Part shown: in pieces, positions 24,816 to 35,485 of the stretch
Position numbering within the stretch: the first letter of the stretch is position 1
Layout: every line of letters starts with the position of its first letter
Assembly (NCBI GenBank): GCA_951812925.1
Contig: OX638369.1
Coordinates: 45,751,061-45,815,060, forward strand
Origin: Calliopum simillimum
Taxonomy: Eukaryota; Arthropoda; Insecta; Diptera; Lauxaniidae
Reading direction: 5' to 3'
Length of the DNA: 64,000 nt
Notes under the pieces: model-generated
Told to the model about the DNA's origin: nothing
The model's input: the letters and a program-made list of their open reading frames with translations, nothing else
The model's database searches: none
Translations under genes and position numbers: made by a program

Positions 24816-24901
24816 TGTTTGGAAAAGGTTGTTTAATGAACTTAAAAAACACTAACAAAATGTTAAGTGAAAAGTTAAAAAAACAATTTAAAAATATTGA
24901 A

Positions 24902-26300
24902 TGATAGTACAATCATTTGGGAGAAAAAAATGATGTTACCTGGAAAGTTTTGCGGGATTTCTGCAAATGAGTTATTTTATAGATTTCGATGTGCTCTTTC
25001 AGAATTTCAACTTTGCTACCTCGTATCGTGTTCGCTCGAGCCGCCATATTGGAAAAATGGCGTCCAAAATCAGTTTTTTACAAATATCTCTTTAACGGTT
25101 ATATTTAGAGAAAATTTTTTTGGGACAATGTTGTAGCTTATAAAATTTTCTATAAAAATGACCTTAGAATTGTTTTCGTACGACTTATAACTCAGGAGAT
25201 ATCTTTATTCAAAATTTTAGAAAAGTTAGTAAATTGTGAATGCCACTTATGAGTAGGCACAGTGATGTGTCAAGCTTATAATTACGATAACTTATGAACG
25301 GTGAGTCGCACGTTTAAAATAAAAACATTTGTTTATAGGGAATAACTTGCGCTACAAGATACATACCATTTTTTTTCATATCACCTATAGTTAAGGAGAT
25401 ATTTTTCCCACAAACCTAAAGTTTTGAAAAAAAACGTTTTTTCAAAATGGCTCCTAAACGGTTCGTCCTAGAAAAAAAATTGTCGATGCATTTTGTAGAA
25501 CATTCAATTTCCTATAAGAGTCTTTTCGAGCTTTTTTTTCGTCAGATTTACCCTACATGAGATATCGCGACTTGAAAATCATTCAAAATTGAACATAGTA
25601 GGGCGCATAGAACAATATTCAATTTTGAATGATTTTCAAGACGCTATATCTCATGAAGGGTAAGTCTGACAAAAAAACAGCTCGAAGAAACTCTTATAGG
25701 GAATTCAACGTTCTACAAAATGCATGGACAATTTTTTTTCTACAACGAACCGTTTAGGAGCCATTTTGAAAAAACTTTTTTTTTCAAAATTTTATGTTTG
25801 TGGGAAAAATATCTCCTTAACTATAGGTGATATGAAAAAAAAATAATATGTATCTTGTAGCGCAAGTTATTTCCTATAAACAAGTGATTTTATTTTAAAC
25901 GTGCAACTCACCGTTCATAAGTTATCGTAATTATAAGCTTGACACATCACTGTGCCTACTCATAAGTGGCATTCACAATTTACTAATTTTTCTAAAATTT
26001 TGAATAAAGATATCTCCTGAGTTATAAGTCGTACGAAAACAATTCTGAGGTCATTTTTATAGAAAATTTTATAAGCTACAACATTGTCCTGAGAAATTTT
26101 TCTCTAAATATAACCGTTAAAGAGATATTTGTAAAAAACTGATTTTGGACGCCATTTTTCCAATATGGCGGCTCGAGCGAACACGATACGAGGTAGCAAA
26201 GTTGAAATTCTGAAAGAGCACATCGAAATCTATAAAATAACTCATTTGCAGAAATCCCGCAAAACTTTCCAGGTAAAACTACCAAATGACTGTACTATGA
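24902..26300. repeat. 1.4-kb near-perfect palindrome (foldback)
   Basis: The left arm (24902 to about 25595) and right arm (about 25605 to 26300) are reverse complements with few mismatches. The ends are ATAGTACAATCATTTGG and CCAAATGACTGTACTAT. Both arms encode the same chance ORF on opposite strands. The centre is a short spacer (TAGTAGGGCGCATAGAAC) flanked by AATCATTCAAAATTGAA and its mirror. A transcript across it would form a hairpin of about 690 bp. A half-copy is at 2961-3485. Confidence 0.9.
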
Positions 26301-26511
26301 AGAAATTTGGAAATAATTGTATAAAAACATTTATAATGAGCTCGCTCCAAATGATTTTTACAAGCTTGCTATGAGGGGTCCAGTTTCTATTATTAAATAA
26401 TTAAAATTCATTCAAGAATTTCCGAACATTTAACAAATTAATTTCCAAACGAAATGTTTGCTTCAATAAACGTATAATAAGTTATTTTCTAAACGTTTTT
26501 GTTTGTTGGGT

Positions 26512-27538
26512 AATCATTTCAAATTCCATTCAAGTGTGTAAAAATGTCCCTTCAATTTGATGAAACTCGATGCTGAGTTTTACTCTTGCGTAATTAAAAC
26601 GTGCTAGCAAAAAGACATAAGCACAACAACAACAACAAAAAGACATAAAGGCCAAAAGGACATTATTGTTAACAATATTTTCTCGCATTTCTCAGAGTGA
26701 ATTTAAGACATTTTTGGTCCTATTTTGTTAAGCTAAAAAGTCATTATAATTTTTAATAATTTCCCTACTTCTTTTGTCTTCAACGTCTGTCTGTCCAACT
26801 TATTTACAGGATATTTTCGCTATACCCCAATATACAAAAGCTACCATTCATTTAATTTTGTCTTGTAAAAGAGAGTTTGTGGTGTTGTGAACTTTAAAAT
26901 TGTGTGTCTTGGACACATCTTTCAGCTTTTTCTTGTCGTTTCACTTTTCTTTAATACTTCTTTGGTTTACTTTATAAGTGAATTACTTTTATACGCACTT
27001 TTTCCTTGGAAACTTTGCTTTTTGTTTTGTGGACAACCAGTACTTTGTGGTTTCCTTTAACTAAGATATGCTGAGAGGGAGAAAGAGGGGGAGGGAGAGC
27101 AACCAACTTTATATTTGGGTATTTTTCTTGACCTCAGTAGCATCTGCTTATATCTGTATATAATAAAGTTTCATGAATGGTTTTTTTTTCTTCTTATTTA
27201 GGCCAACAATGACACCTACTCGTTTTAGTTTTCTAATGCAAAAATAACAACAACAAAAGTTCTGCCTGGAAGACAAGTCAGAATTTTAAAGCACTTTAAC
27301 TAATTGACTTGATTTGTTTTGCATCTTTTCTTCTGGAAGTGACAGACACGAAATTTTTTAGTTTTAGCGGTTATGATTTAAATGAGATGGTTGTCTGCCC
27401 AACTGTGCATAATTTTTTAGTTTGTAAATAAGTAATTATATATGTACTTGATTTATACAAAAGTAGTAACTCTGATTTGCCGAAGCATTCTGGGGACATC
27501 TGACGTGATTAATTTGCAAAAAAAAAAGAAGTATGTGA
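26512..27538. other. No gene recognised
   Basis: AT-rich sequence with ACAACAACA simple sequence near 26622-26640, a GA-rich run at 27075-27100 (GAGAGGGAGAAAGAGGGGGA) and poly-T near 27180. It resembles fly intronic DNA. Confidence 0.5.
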
Positions 27539-28918
27539 TAGACTAGTCGAATTAGATTTGAGTCTTGCACTAATCTTGAACAACATATCAAAATGGGTCC
27601 TCACAATATTTCCACGAAATAATGTAAATTGAGGTTTTCTCCGTGAAGTACGATGAACACATTTTGATATTTCCGACTTAAGCAATATTCCTAAGACACT
27701 TTTATTTAAAAATTTGCTATATCTTTAAGTAGTGTATAACGTTGTAAACCATTTCTTGGTAAAATTTATAGAACCTTTGATTGTAACATTTATTGTTTTT
27801 ACTGTTCTTAACGTTTTTTATTTAAATTTTATGTATTTATCTTATTTTATTAGTTATTAATTTTTATTAATTTTGATATAGTGATCTACAAACTTACTGC
27901 TAACTCAATGTCGTGACCTAGTCTATAATTATAAGATTTATATCTTGTTGTACTAGGAGAGAATTTTTAATAATAATAATAATAATAATTTGGTTATGTT
28001 ATAAATACCTCCAGAAAGAATCTACCCAGAAACAAAATATTTTAAAATATATAGTCTAGTTAACGAGCTAAAGGAATTAAAAAATTTGACTAATCGGCAG
28101 GAATGCGTTACTTTAACCCATTTTCGGCCAAGATATAAAAACTATTTTATCCATCATCAAAAAATTTTTATGAATTTTTTTTCCTTTTGCCCTCCCCCCG
28201 CCCCTATGTGACGGAATGTTTTTTTACCCCATGCCATGGTTACATAGGTGAGAGGGATGGGAATGGGAAAACTTCTTGCGAATTTAAGCGTAACAAGACT
28301 TATGGGCAGCCCCTTTTCATCGAAAACGTTCAATTAATCGTACGCTAACTTTGACTCATACCGGCACCTATCAGATATCTTTTTGCTATTAAACCTCATC
28401 ATTAATTTTTTTATTGTGATTATTTTATATTTTTAATAATTTTTTGTCGACGAAACAAGGCATTTTTCAACCACCCCCCTCAAACAAATGGAGGGGGTGG
28501 GGAAGTGGAAAATAATATTTTCGAGCAGCCAAAAGACCAAAGTAATCATTTACTTTCATAGTTTTAAAAAATTACTGAAAATGGTCAATTTTACTGTTCT
28601 CATACGCGAACAGTGGCCGAAAATGGGTTAAATCAAATTTTATAAACCCTCTAACTCGTAATCCAGACTTTATACTGTTCAAGTATTTTGTATCTGGATC
28701 GAGGAAATATATAGGTATAAGAAATATTACTAAAATCGGAAACATTCAAATTTTTTGCCTGGTACTTCACAATTTACATAATTTCCCGAAAAAATTGGAA
28801 GGACCCATTTTGATATATTGTCCAGTGCAAAATTCTCTATTAATTGGTATAGGATTTATGAAATTTGGAATTAGTTCAAGACTCACATAAATAGCCAGTA
28901 ACTAATTTGACTGGTCTA
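27539..28918. repeat. Foldback/TIR element interrupted by a TTAA MITE
   Basis: TAGACTAGTCGAATTAG at 27539 is mirrored by CTAATTTGACTGGTCTA ending at 28918. Further mirrored blocks are CATATCAAAATGGGTCCTC / GGACCCATTTTGATATATTG and GAAATAATGTAAATTG / CAATTTACATAATTTC. A TAA microsatellite lies at about 27967-27990. It shares family motifs with 4302-4630. A piggyBac-like MITE sits in its right half. No ORF is present. Confidence 0.75.
28117..28627. mobile_element. piggyBac-like MITE with TTAA duplications
   Basis: CCCATTTTCGGCCA at 28117 and TGGCCGAAAATGGG ending at 28627 form perfect inverted ends. They are flanked directly by TTAA at 28113-28116 and 28628-28631, the hallmark target duplication of piggyBac elements. 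The interior (511 bp) has G/C runs (CCCTCCCCCCGCCCC; GGAGGGGGTGGGG) and no transposase. It is inserted in the 27539-28918 foldback, so it is the younger of the two. Confidence 0.85.
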
Positions 28919-29461
28919 TGATTGAAAAATCTATTTTATTGAACAATCTTTATTATCTATTAGTTTGATATTACATGACACTAATTTACCAGTTCAAAGA
29001 GTGAAGTTAACTGTTCGCCTTATTGTAAGGGCAGGCTCACTTCCGCAGTGCTATCGATTCTTGAGAGTTGGTATCGTTGGGGCCAGAACGGATCTTTTAT
29101 CCAATTTTGAAGACGCAAGATGGTACTTAGTGATGCATTTAGTAAAAAAGAGCAAAACAATTTCGTGCTTCCTATATATAAGCTCAAAAATCGTTTTTTT
29201 TTTTACTTTTAGGTTTGAATATCTTAAAAACCATACACAATAGAGCGGTTTCGAAACTGCATTCGGATTAAGAACCGATAACTACACTGCGAAGAGAGTA
29301 TGTCTCCCTCACAGAAATGTATTTGATTGAACCTTCTAACAAATATTTGTTAATTATAAACAAATTTTGGTATATACTAATATGCCCTCAATTGGACCTT
29401 GAAATATTGTTGACTGTGCCATTTCTGTTTGATGGAATGTGAATATATAAAAAAATAATAC
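28919..29461. other. Unassigned sequence
   Basis: 29010-29150 is somewhat GC-richer (GGGCAGGCTCACTTCCGCAG, GTTGGGGCCAGAACGG-like) and open in one frame for about 90 codons. I recognise no domain, and no start context supports a gene. It may be an old coding fragment. Confidence 0.4.
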
Positions 29462-29484
29462 ATGTTTAAAAAAAAACTTTGTTA

Positions 29485-29560
29485 TCTGGGATTCGAACAT
29501 ACTCCTCCAGGTTATCAGTCAAACGTCTTAAACATTCATCCTAAGTACTTTATCTATAGT
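29485..29560 (-). repeat. tRNA-like module 2
   Basis: On the minus strand, AAGACGTTTGACTGATAACC resembles a tRNA anticodon arm and is followed by GGAGGAGTATGTTCGAATCCCAG, whose TTCGAATCC is a good B box. The A-box region is weak. A partner module lies in the other arm of the outer palindrome near 31640-31690 (plus strand), so the pair points outward. It is treated as tRNA-derived repeat sequence, not a working tRNA. Confidence 0.5.
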
Positions 29561-30159
29561 ACATTAATTTTAAACAAAAAGTCATACAAAAATTCAATAA
29601 TTGATTTTTTAATTGAACTTTTTAGTCATATATTTGCAAAGATCGATTTACATATAAATCTATCAATGCATTTTTCTAACACATAATTATGACAAATCAA
29701 GGAACGGAACTATAGCCGTGTTTTTAATCCGTTCCTTGATTTGTCATAATTATGTGTTAGAAAAATGCATTGATAGATTTATACAGTGGCTCACAAAAGT
29801 ATTCGGAATTTGAAAATTTTTTAAAGAATCATAAAATTTTTTAATAACGGATAAATTTTTTTTGAATCACTCTTAATAATTATAACTCGGTTAAAATCTA
29901 GTTTTATTTTTTAAAATAAACTTTCCTAAAATGTTACTTAAAAATGTAAAAAAGAGCTTTTAAGCAAAATCCTACTTAAATTCAATACACAAAAGTATTC
30001 GGAATTTTAAAAAATATGGCAATGTCTTAAAGACGAAATCAAAGAATAATCTAAAAGTATTGGCGACACTCTTAAAATTCAATTTACAGTTAGTTTGCAG
30101 TAGCTCAGTTTTGATTTGTCAGTTTTTTTTTTAAACAAAAGACTGGGTTTTTTAGAAAA

Positions 30160-30567
30160 AGTAGGATGGGAAGAAAATCAGAAGAAAACACACTTAAATA
30201 AAAAAATGTTTAAGCGTGAGGACGGAAAACCCTTTAGGAGATCACAAGCTGTGTCGGATGAAGTATTTAGACTATACACAGCATTATAGAAAGAAAAAAG
30301 TTACAAAATTCACAACGCTCTGGTAGGTTATCGAAACTAGGCATTCGAGACAGGTCGGATATCATACGAAGAACTAAAATTCAACCACGTACTTCAGCAG
30401 TGGACATTACTAGAAGCCTCACCAAATATAATGGAGTAAACATCAGTGATGAAATTGATCGCCAGACACTCAGAAATGCTAGTTATAATGGAAGAACTCA
30501 ACGTTCCAAACCATTTATAAGTAAGGCTAACCGCAAAAAGAGCTCAGAGTTTGCAAAAAAACAATAA
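30160..30567 (+). pseudogene. Tc1-like transposase N-terminal half (left arm)
   Basis: The plus strand encodes ERKKLQNSQRSGRLSKLGIR, then IIRRTKIQPRTSAVDITRSL, then RQTLRNASYNGRTQRSKPFI and SKANRKKSSEFAKKQ before a TAA. This is the paired helix-turn-helix DNA-binding region of Tc1 transposases: a GR.(S/R)K linker, '..P.TSA..I...L', and '.+.L...G...R...KP.IS..N+K.R..FAK+'. The start region has stop codons and the catalytic half is missing. The mirrored copy is on the other arm. Confidence 0.8.
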
Positions 30568-30624
30568 AGTTGCAACAAATGGCTTATGTAAAGCGTTATT
30601 TTTAGAGACAAGACAAAATATTAT

Positions 30625-31035
30625 ATAAGTTGCATCTTTATTATATACATAAGCGCTTTTTGCGGTTGGTCTTACTTATAAATGGTTCGGAACGTTGAGT
30701 TCTTCCATTATAACTAGCATTTCTGAGTGTCTGGCGATCAGTTTCATCACTGATGTTTACTCCATTATATTTGGTGAGGCTTCTAGTAATGTCCACTGCT
30801 GAAGTACGTAGTTGAATTTTAGTTTTTCGTAAGATATCCGACCTGTATCGAATGCCTAGTTTCGATAACCTACCAGAGCGTTGCGAATTTTGTAACTTTT
30901 TTCTTTCTATAATGCTGTGTATAGTCTAAATACTTCATCCGACACAGCTTGTGATCTCCTAAAGAGTTTTCCGTCCTCACGCTTTAAAATTTTTTTATTT
31001 AAGTGTGGTTTCTTCTGATTTTCTTCCCATCCTAC
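30625..31035 (-). pseudogene. Tc1-like transposase N-terminal half (right arm mirror)
   Basis: This is the reverse-complement copy of the left-arm coding fragment, with the same HTH-region peptide on the minus strand (NGRTQRSEPFISKTNRKK-like) and a few substitutions. The arrangement is inverted duplication of one element's 5' half, not two separate transposon insertions, because the outer termini share a single TA pair. Confidence 0.75.
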
Positions 31036-31634
31036 TTTTTCTAAAAAACCCAGTCTTTTGTTTAAAAAAAAACTGACAAATCAAAACTGAGCTACTGCAA
31101 ACTAACTGTAAATTGAATTTTAAGAGTGTCGCCAATACTTTTAGATTATTCTTTGATTTCGTCTTTAAGACATTGCCATATTTTTTAAAATTCCGAATAC
31201 TTTTGTGTATTGAATTTAAGTAGGATTTTGCTTAAAAGCTCTTTTTTACATTTTTAAGTAACATTTTAGGAAAGTTTATTTTAAAAAATAAAACTAGATT
31301 TTAACCGAGTTATAATTATTAAGAGTGATTCAAAAAAAATTTATCCGTTATTAAAAAATTTTATGATTCTTTAAAAAATTTTTAAATTCCGAATACTTTT
31401 GTGAGCCACTGTATGTAAATCGATCTTTGCAAATATGTGACTAAAAAGTTCAATTAAAAAATCAATTTTCTATATATAAAATGTCATTAAGTAACACACT
31501 TAAAAAAATTCTTAAAATTCAATAATTATTGAAAAACTTCAAAAACTTATTGACATTATTTGCAAAACAACTTATTTTAAATACGTAATAGAAAACAAAG
31601 AATACTCACTTGTTGATTTTTTTTCATTTAAAAT

Positions 31635-31700
31635 AAAAATCAATAAAAATGTAGGCAGAGTTATCTGAATGTATGTTCGGATCCCAGACCAGAAAGTTTT
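31635..31700 (+). repeat. tRNA-like module 3 (right arm)
   Basis: GGCAGAGTTATCTGAATGTATGTTCGGATCCCAGACC carries a B-box-like TTCGGATCC and is followed by a long T run. It is the counterpart of module 2 in the outer palindrome. Confidence 0.4.
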
Positions 31701-31859
31701 TTTTTTAATTAATTAGTTTATTATAGTAAATTTACTTTGATTGACTTTGTGATTCGTTATAACTCTTTTGTATTTCATCTTTAGTTATAATAATGTTCTC
31801 ATGATTAAGCTGTAAGATTCAGTAATTTACATTCATTGCATCCAGAGGTTTAAAGAATT

Positions 31860-32340
31860 CAATAAGCGCGGCATGATTTCAATTCTCTTAACATGTATTC
31901 TCTCTTGCGATCGCAATGAACCAAGGTTACAAATGTAGCTGGTAAATAAAAGGTAGCATCTAATAAAGAACAAAATGCCCTGGAGGAATGAGTTCGATCC
32001 ACACACTGACAAGATTTTTTTTTTAATTTTTTTGCAAATTGGCAAGTGCAGCCAAATTTGAGAGAAGGGTTTTTTTAATTTATAACAAATATTATATTTT
32101 ATGATGACACCGTAATCCTAGCAAGTATTGCCATGTAAGTTCCTAATTAATAAATAGATTAATAATAATCAAGGTTTAAATAAAAAATAATAAAGTTCTT
32201 CAGATTCAAACATATATTTGGTAATAATTAACAAATATACGATTGAAAAAATTTGCTCAAATATGCCGCTCATTAAATAATATCAAATATTCGATTCGCC
32301 TATATCAGATATATTATTTGTTAATTATTACCAAATTTTG
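31860..32340 (+). repeat. tRNA-like module 4 and a small inverted repeat
   Basis: TAGCTGGTAAATAAAAGGTAGC (31937-31958, A-box-like) and GAGTTCGATCC (31990-32000, B-box-like) have tRNA-like spacing. A poly-T stretch follows. Further on, TTTGGTAATAATTAACAAATATA (about 32217) is mirrored by TATATTATTTGTTAATTATTACCAAA (about 32311-32336), a 120-bp hairpin. A related AACAAATATTTGTTAATTAT motif occurs at 29338. No gene is present. Confidence 0.4.
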
Positions 32341-32350
32341 ATGTATAAAA

Positions 32351-34593
32351 AATAAGGTTAAATAAATATTGATTTAAATTGAGTTCTCTAGGCTTTGTAC
32401 TTATTGTTAGTCTCCAAAGTAGAAGACGATTTAATAAATAAGATACATGTTTAGAAACAAAAATAATTTTTGGGAAACAAAATTAGAACATTTGCTGTTA
32501 ATTTCATTTTAGATCTATCCTATTATATTCTATGATGTCTTATAACTTGAGAATCATAAGGCGTGGATATATACATATGATTTTCAAGTTCCTGGTTTCG
32601 CTGAGGTCAGGACTGAAAAATGGGAGGCATTACGTTTTGCCATTTTCGCACAGATATGTACCGATGGTTCCACTAGCACATAAGCCGCACCCAACCGTTA
32701 TATTGTCTGAATAAAGTCCCAGCTCTTGAATCCCTTCGAGTTACTCTTACGCAAAACTATGTCAGTTTTGCTTATAGACGTAGCTAATAAGCTAATAGTG
32801 GTTTTCATTCCATAATATATTAATCCTGTTTCACTGAACTTGTAAATTCAATCGAGGTTTATTCTTTCCCAAATGGTTCAAAGTTTCCAAAAAACAGAAT
32901 TGAAAAACTGAGTATGCAGAAGTTTGCTGCATATTTGTGCACTTAAATTCCATCCTACGGAAAAGAATCAAAACATTTCTCTTTAATAAAACTAAATTAA
33001 GTACTTATGAGCATGTAGTATGATGAAGAAAACTCCAATAAAAGTGTTGTTTGTCTAAGTTTTCTCAATCAGAAAACACACCCTATCACTTACAAACTCA
33101 ACCTAATAGACTCACTTTTATGAAGTCTACATTATTTTTGCTTTCCCGCCTGTGATTTTTACTAATACTGACACAATCAGTCTGTAAGTCTGTCTGTCTG
33201 ACATTTTTCATTGTCATGGTGATTGTTGGTTTTTACTTTGGTTTCGCTTTTTGTGCACTTCGTTTTTATCTGTCTTTACTGTGTCATCATTGCTGCTCTT
33301 CAATGTCATCATTTGTTTTTATATCCGGATATTTTTTATTTGCTTTTACTCTTTCGTTTCTTATGCCATAAGATTTTACTTACAAATTCGTTGCATATTT
33401 ACAGGCTATCCAAGTGCATATGTAGCAGACACATGTAGAGCGCACACATACATATAAACACATTCTTCATGTCCAACATGAACGCAATGGAAAAAAGTAA
33501 CGGAAAATCTTTACTGCACAGTTTAGATTTTAAAGAAAACTGAAAAAACACATGAACAAAGAAAAGCCGTGATGTATAAAACACAAAAGAAAAGACCGAA
33601 AAATCATTTTACCAGCATTTGACACTAGAATGCGTTGTCTATCTCTCTTGTACTCGGTTTGTACAGTTAAGCCGATTTTCGGCTACAAAAATGCGTTTGT
33701 GTGTACAACATAAGCTTTTCTTAGTATGTACTATGTACATATGTATGTGTGAATGTACGTTGTATGCATGATTTGAAGTTCGTGTCTGAGTTTCTGTTTT
33801 TTTTTGTGTTGGTTTTCAAGAGATTTGCTTCAATTTATAAGTCTTTACCGTGTAATCTGTAAATGTGCTATAAAACGTTGGTTCAATTTCTTTGTTGTCA
33901 TGTGGTCAGCTCTGTTTTCATCTTCGTTAAGTAGAAATATTTTTACAACAACCGTTCTGTATTTCTCAGTGTAATCTGTTTAAATTGGAAATTAATTTTG
34001 GAATTATCGTGAATTAAAGACAGTTTGAAATTAAATTTTAAATTCAAGCTACGCTTATGATATTGTTATATATACCACAAAGCTTGCCGATTGATTCTAG
34101 AGTACTTTTCAAACATTACAGATTATTTGTCACTGACTTATGTATAAATCTACAAGATTATTGTCAGATATTTTTCCCAAAACAAGAAGCAAATAAAAAG
34201 AAATTTATTTTAACCAATTCCATTTTATTTTTAGACTAACTTTTAGTTCATAGTTTAAAATTTGGGTTTACTAACAGTCAGCAAATTAATATAGTAGAAG
34301 TGCGAAAGGTAAAATAGTTACTAATCAATATTGTTCGCAAATTCATTTAAGTGTATGATAAATTTAATATATTTATATTAAATAGGTAGTGCACAACAAA
34401 ACAATGATCCGCTTTACAACAAAACCCATTGCAAATGCAGTGATATATACAAAAATTACGCCCAGGCAACACTCTTTTATCAATAGCCCAACATGTATCA
34501 TTAGCAGCAACGTGTTTCGTTGCAACATTCGTCAGCACAGCAGCAGGAAGAATCCTCTTAAGAACCAAATATACCTTTGAACCGTACAAAATA
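32351..34593. other. No gene recognised
   Basis: AT-rich sequence with GTCTGTCTG (33185-33200), ACATATGTATGTG-type simple sequence and T runs. Short ORFs at 33.2-33.5 kb are hydrophobic by composition. Intron-like. Confidence 0.5.
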
Positions 34594-34702
34594 TAGTGAT
34601 GAGCAAACCAAGATCAAGACCGTAGTAATCTTGGCCTTGGTCTTGTTCTTGCACATTGAGTCTTGGTCTTGGTCTTGTATTGAGTCTTGATTTTGCTCAT
34701 TA
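34594..34702. repeat. Short element with GATGAGCAAA ends and CTTGGTCTTGGTCTTG core
   Basis: GTGATGAGCAAACCAAGATC at the left faces GATTTTGCTCATTA at the right. Between them are repeats of TCTTGGTCTTGGTCTTG and AAGATCAAGACC. This pattern of TGAGCAAA ends around a CTTGGT repeat is familiar from insect hAT-type MITEs (recalled, not verified). The target duplication is unclear. Confidence 0.4.
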
Positions 34703-35174
34703 AATCTCAATCTCGGTATTGGTTGTGAACAAATTTTCAGAGATATTAAGTATTCAAAATTTCAAAACCATATTTTTCCAAAGCAGATTTTTCAAATTAA
34801 GAGATGATTTTTGTCTTCAAAACGGGAGTGAAACATCTTTTTACTATAAACTACCGATTCCAATCTGAAAGTTGTTTTTCCTGTCAAGTCTGAAATCCAA
34901 GTTATCCTAGACTTAAAGTGCAGAAAACGCTATTTGCAGAAATATGGCGTACACCCAGGAAGTAAGTAGTACGACATCGAATTGTCCAAAGCTTTCTCTT
35001 TAAACCATACCCTTAAATTTTTTAATTAATTAATTTCCATAGAATTAAAGGGAGCTCAACTCCATACAAATTTAATGTAGTCTTTTATATGGATTATCAA
35101 AACTAATGATTTTCGCTCTAAAAACTGGAACCTTCGATGTCGATGAAAACCTTGTAAAAATGTGAACTTGAGCC
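34703..35174. other. No feature recognised
   Basis: AT-rich sequence with no ORF, repeat partner or signal found. Confidence 0.5.
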
Positions 35175-35465
35175 GCTTGCGAACAGGCTATAAGTATACG
35201 TCAATAAATGCTTATGCTGAATAAATTTTTAACTCTGAATTTCACCTTAAATATTTTAAGATGCTCATAACAAACAGGATCAAACCACACAAATAGAGAC
35301 AAATATGACATACGTACTCTTCAAAAAAAAAAAAAACATCCTGGAAAAGGTCATTCGAGAAGAAAATTAAAAAATCTGAAATATCTTGATAAATGCTAAC
35401 AGGCACCACAAATGGCCGCTTGAGATGGAAATGTTGCTATCCTCGGAGTTAAAGTATGAAGTAAG
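35175..35465 (+). pseudogene. Strongly decayed RTE-type C-terminal fragment
   Basis: ACAGGCTATAAGTATACGTCAATAAATGCTTA matches the AAGCTGAAAGTATTCGTCAACAAATGCTTA start of the 5.2-kb copy. TGGAAAAGGTCATTCGAGAAGAAAATTAAAAAATC and AGATGGAAATGTTGCTATCC..GGAGTTAAAG match its WKRSLEKEI and final WKC..L..CS blocks. Indels and stops are frequent. This is the least secure of the RTE fragments. Confidence 0.4.
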
Positions 35466-35485
35466 AACTAGAAAGAGTGTAAACT

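Larger units (their letters stand above)
24493..26511. mobile_element. 2-kb element with ACCCAACAAA termini, carrying a tRNA-like module and a foldback
   Basis: The left end ACCCAACAAATAATTTTATA (24493) is mirrored by TTTTGTTTGTTGGGT (to 26511). Both outer zones share a recurrent TTTCCAAACGTTTGGAAAA-type motif (24537-24680 and 26430-26500). Within it lie a tRNA-like module (24748-24815) and a 1.4-kb palindrome (24902-26300), which appears to be a later insertion. The superfamily is not assigned and no transposase is present. Confidence 0.5.
29784..31411. mobile_element. Tc1-like hairpin: two head-to-head 5' halves, TA target duplication
   Basis: The termini CAGTGGCTCACAAAAGTATT and its exact mirror are flanked by TA on both sides (29782-29783 and 31412-31413). 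About 760 bp of each arm are reverse complements, meeting across a loop near 30545-30650. Each arm carries the TIR, 5' leader and the start of the same transposase reading frame. There is no 3' half and no DDE domain, so mobility would need transposase from elsewhere. It sits inside the outer palindrome. Confidence 0.9.
29462..31700. repeat. Outer palindrome split by a Tc1-derived hairpin
   Basis: 29590-29709 is mirrored by 29726-29783 joined to 31414-31475: the sequence before the break (AACACATAATTATGACAAATC and mirror) and after it (TGTAAATCGATCTTTGC and mirror GCAAAGATCGATTTACA) are continuous only when 29784-31411 is removed. The outer zones also mirror (ATCTGGGATTCGAACATAC at 29485; GTATGTTCGGATCCCAGA at 31667). 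Its loop is only about 17 bp (CTATAGCCGTGTTTTTA). The inner element landed in the right arm at a TA. Confidence 0.85.

Noticed and set aside
24897..26374. ORFs on both strands of the 1.4-kb palindrome
   Set aside because: They are the same sequence mirrored by the arms, and the half-copy at 2961 does not keep the frame.
28965..29243. 92-codon plus-strand ORF, slightly GC-richer
   Set aside because: No motif recognised and no upstream or downstream gene signal. It is reported only as unassigned sequence.
30545..30650. Third element in the loop of the Tc1 hairpin
   Set aside because: The loop is short and partly pairs with itself (AATAAAGTTGCAA and TTGCATCTTTATT), so it is better read as the decayed centre of the same hairpin.
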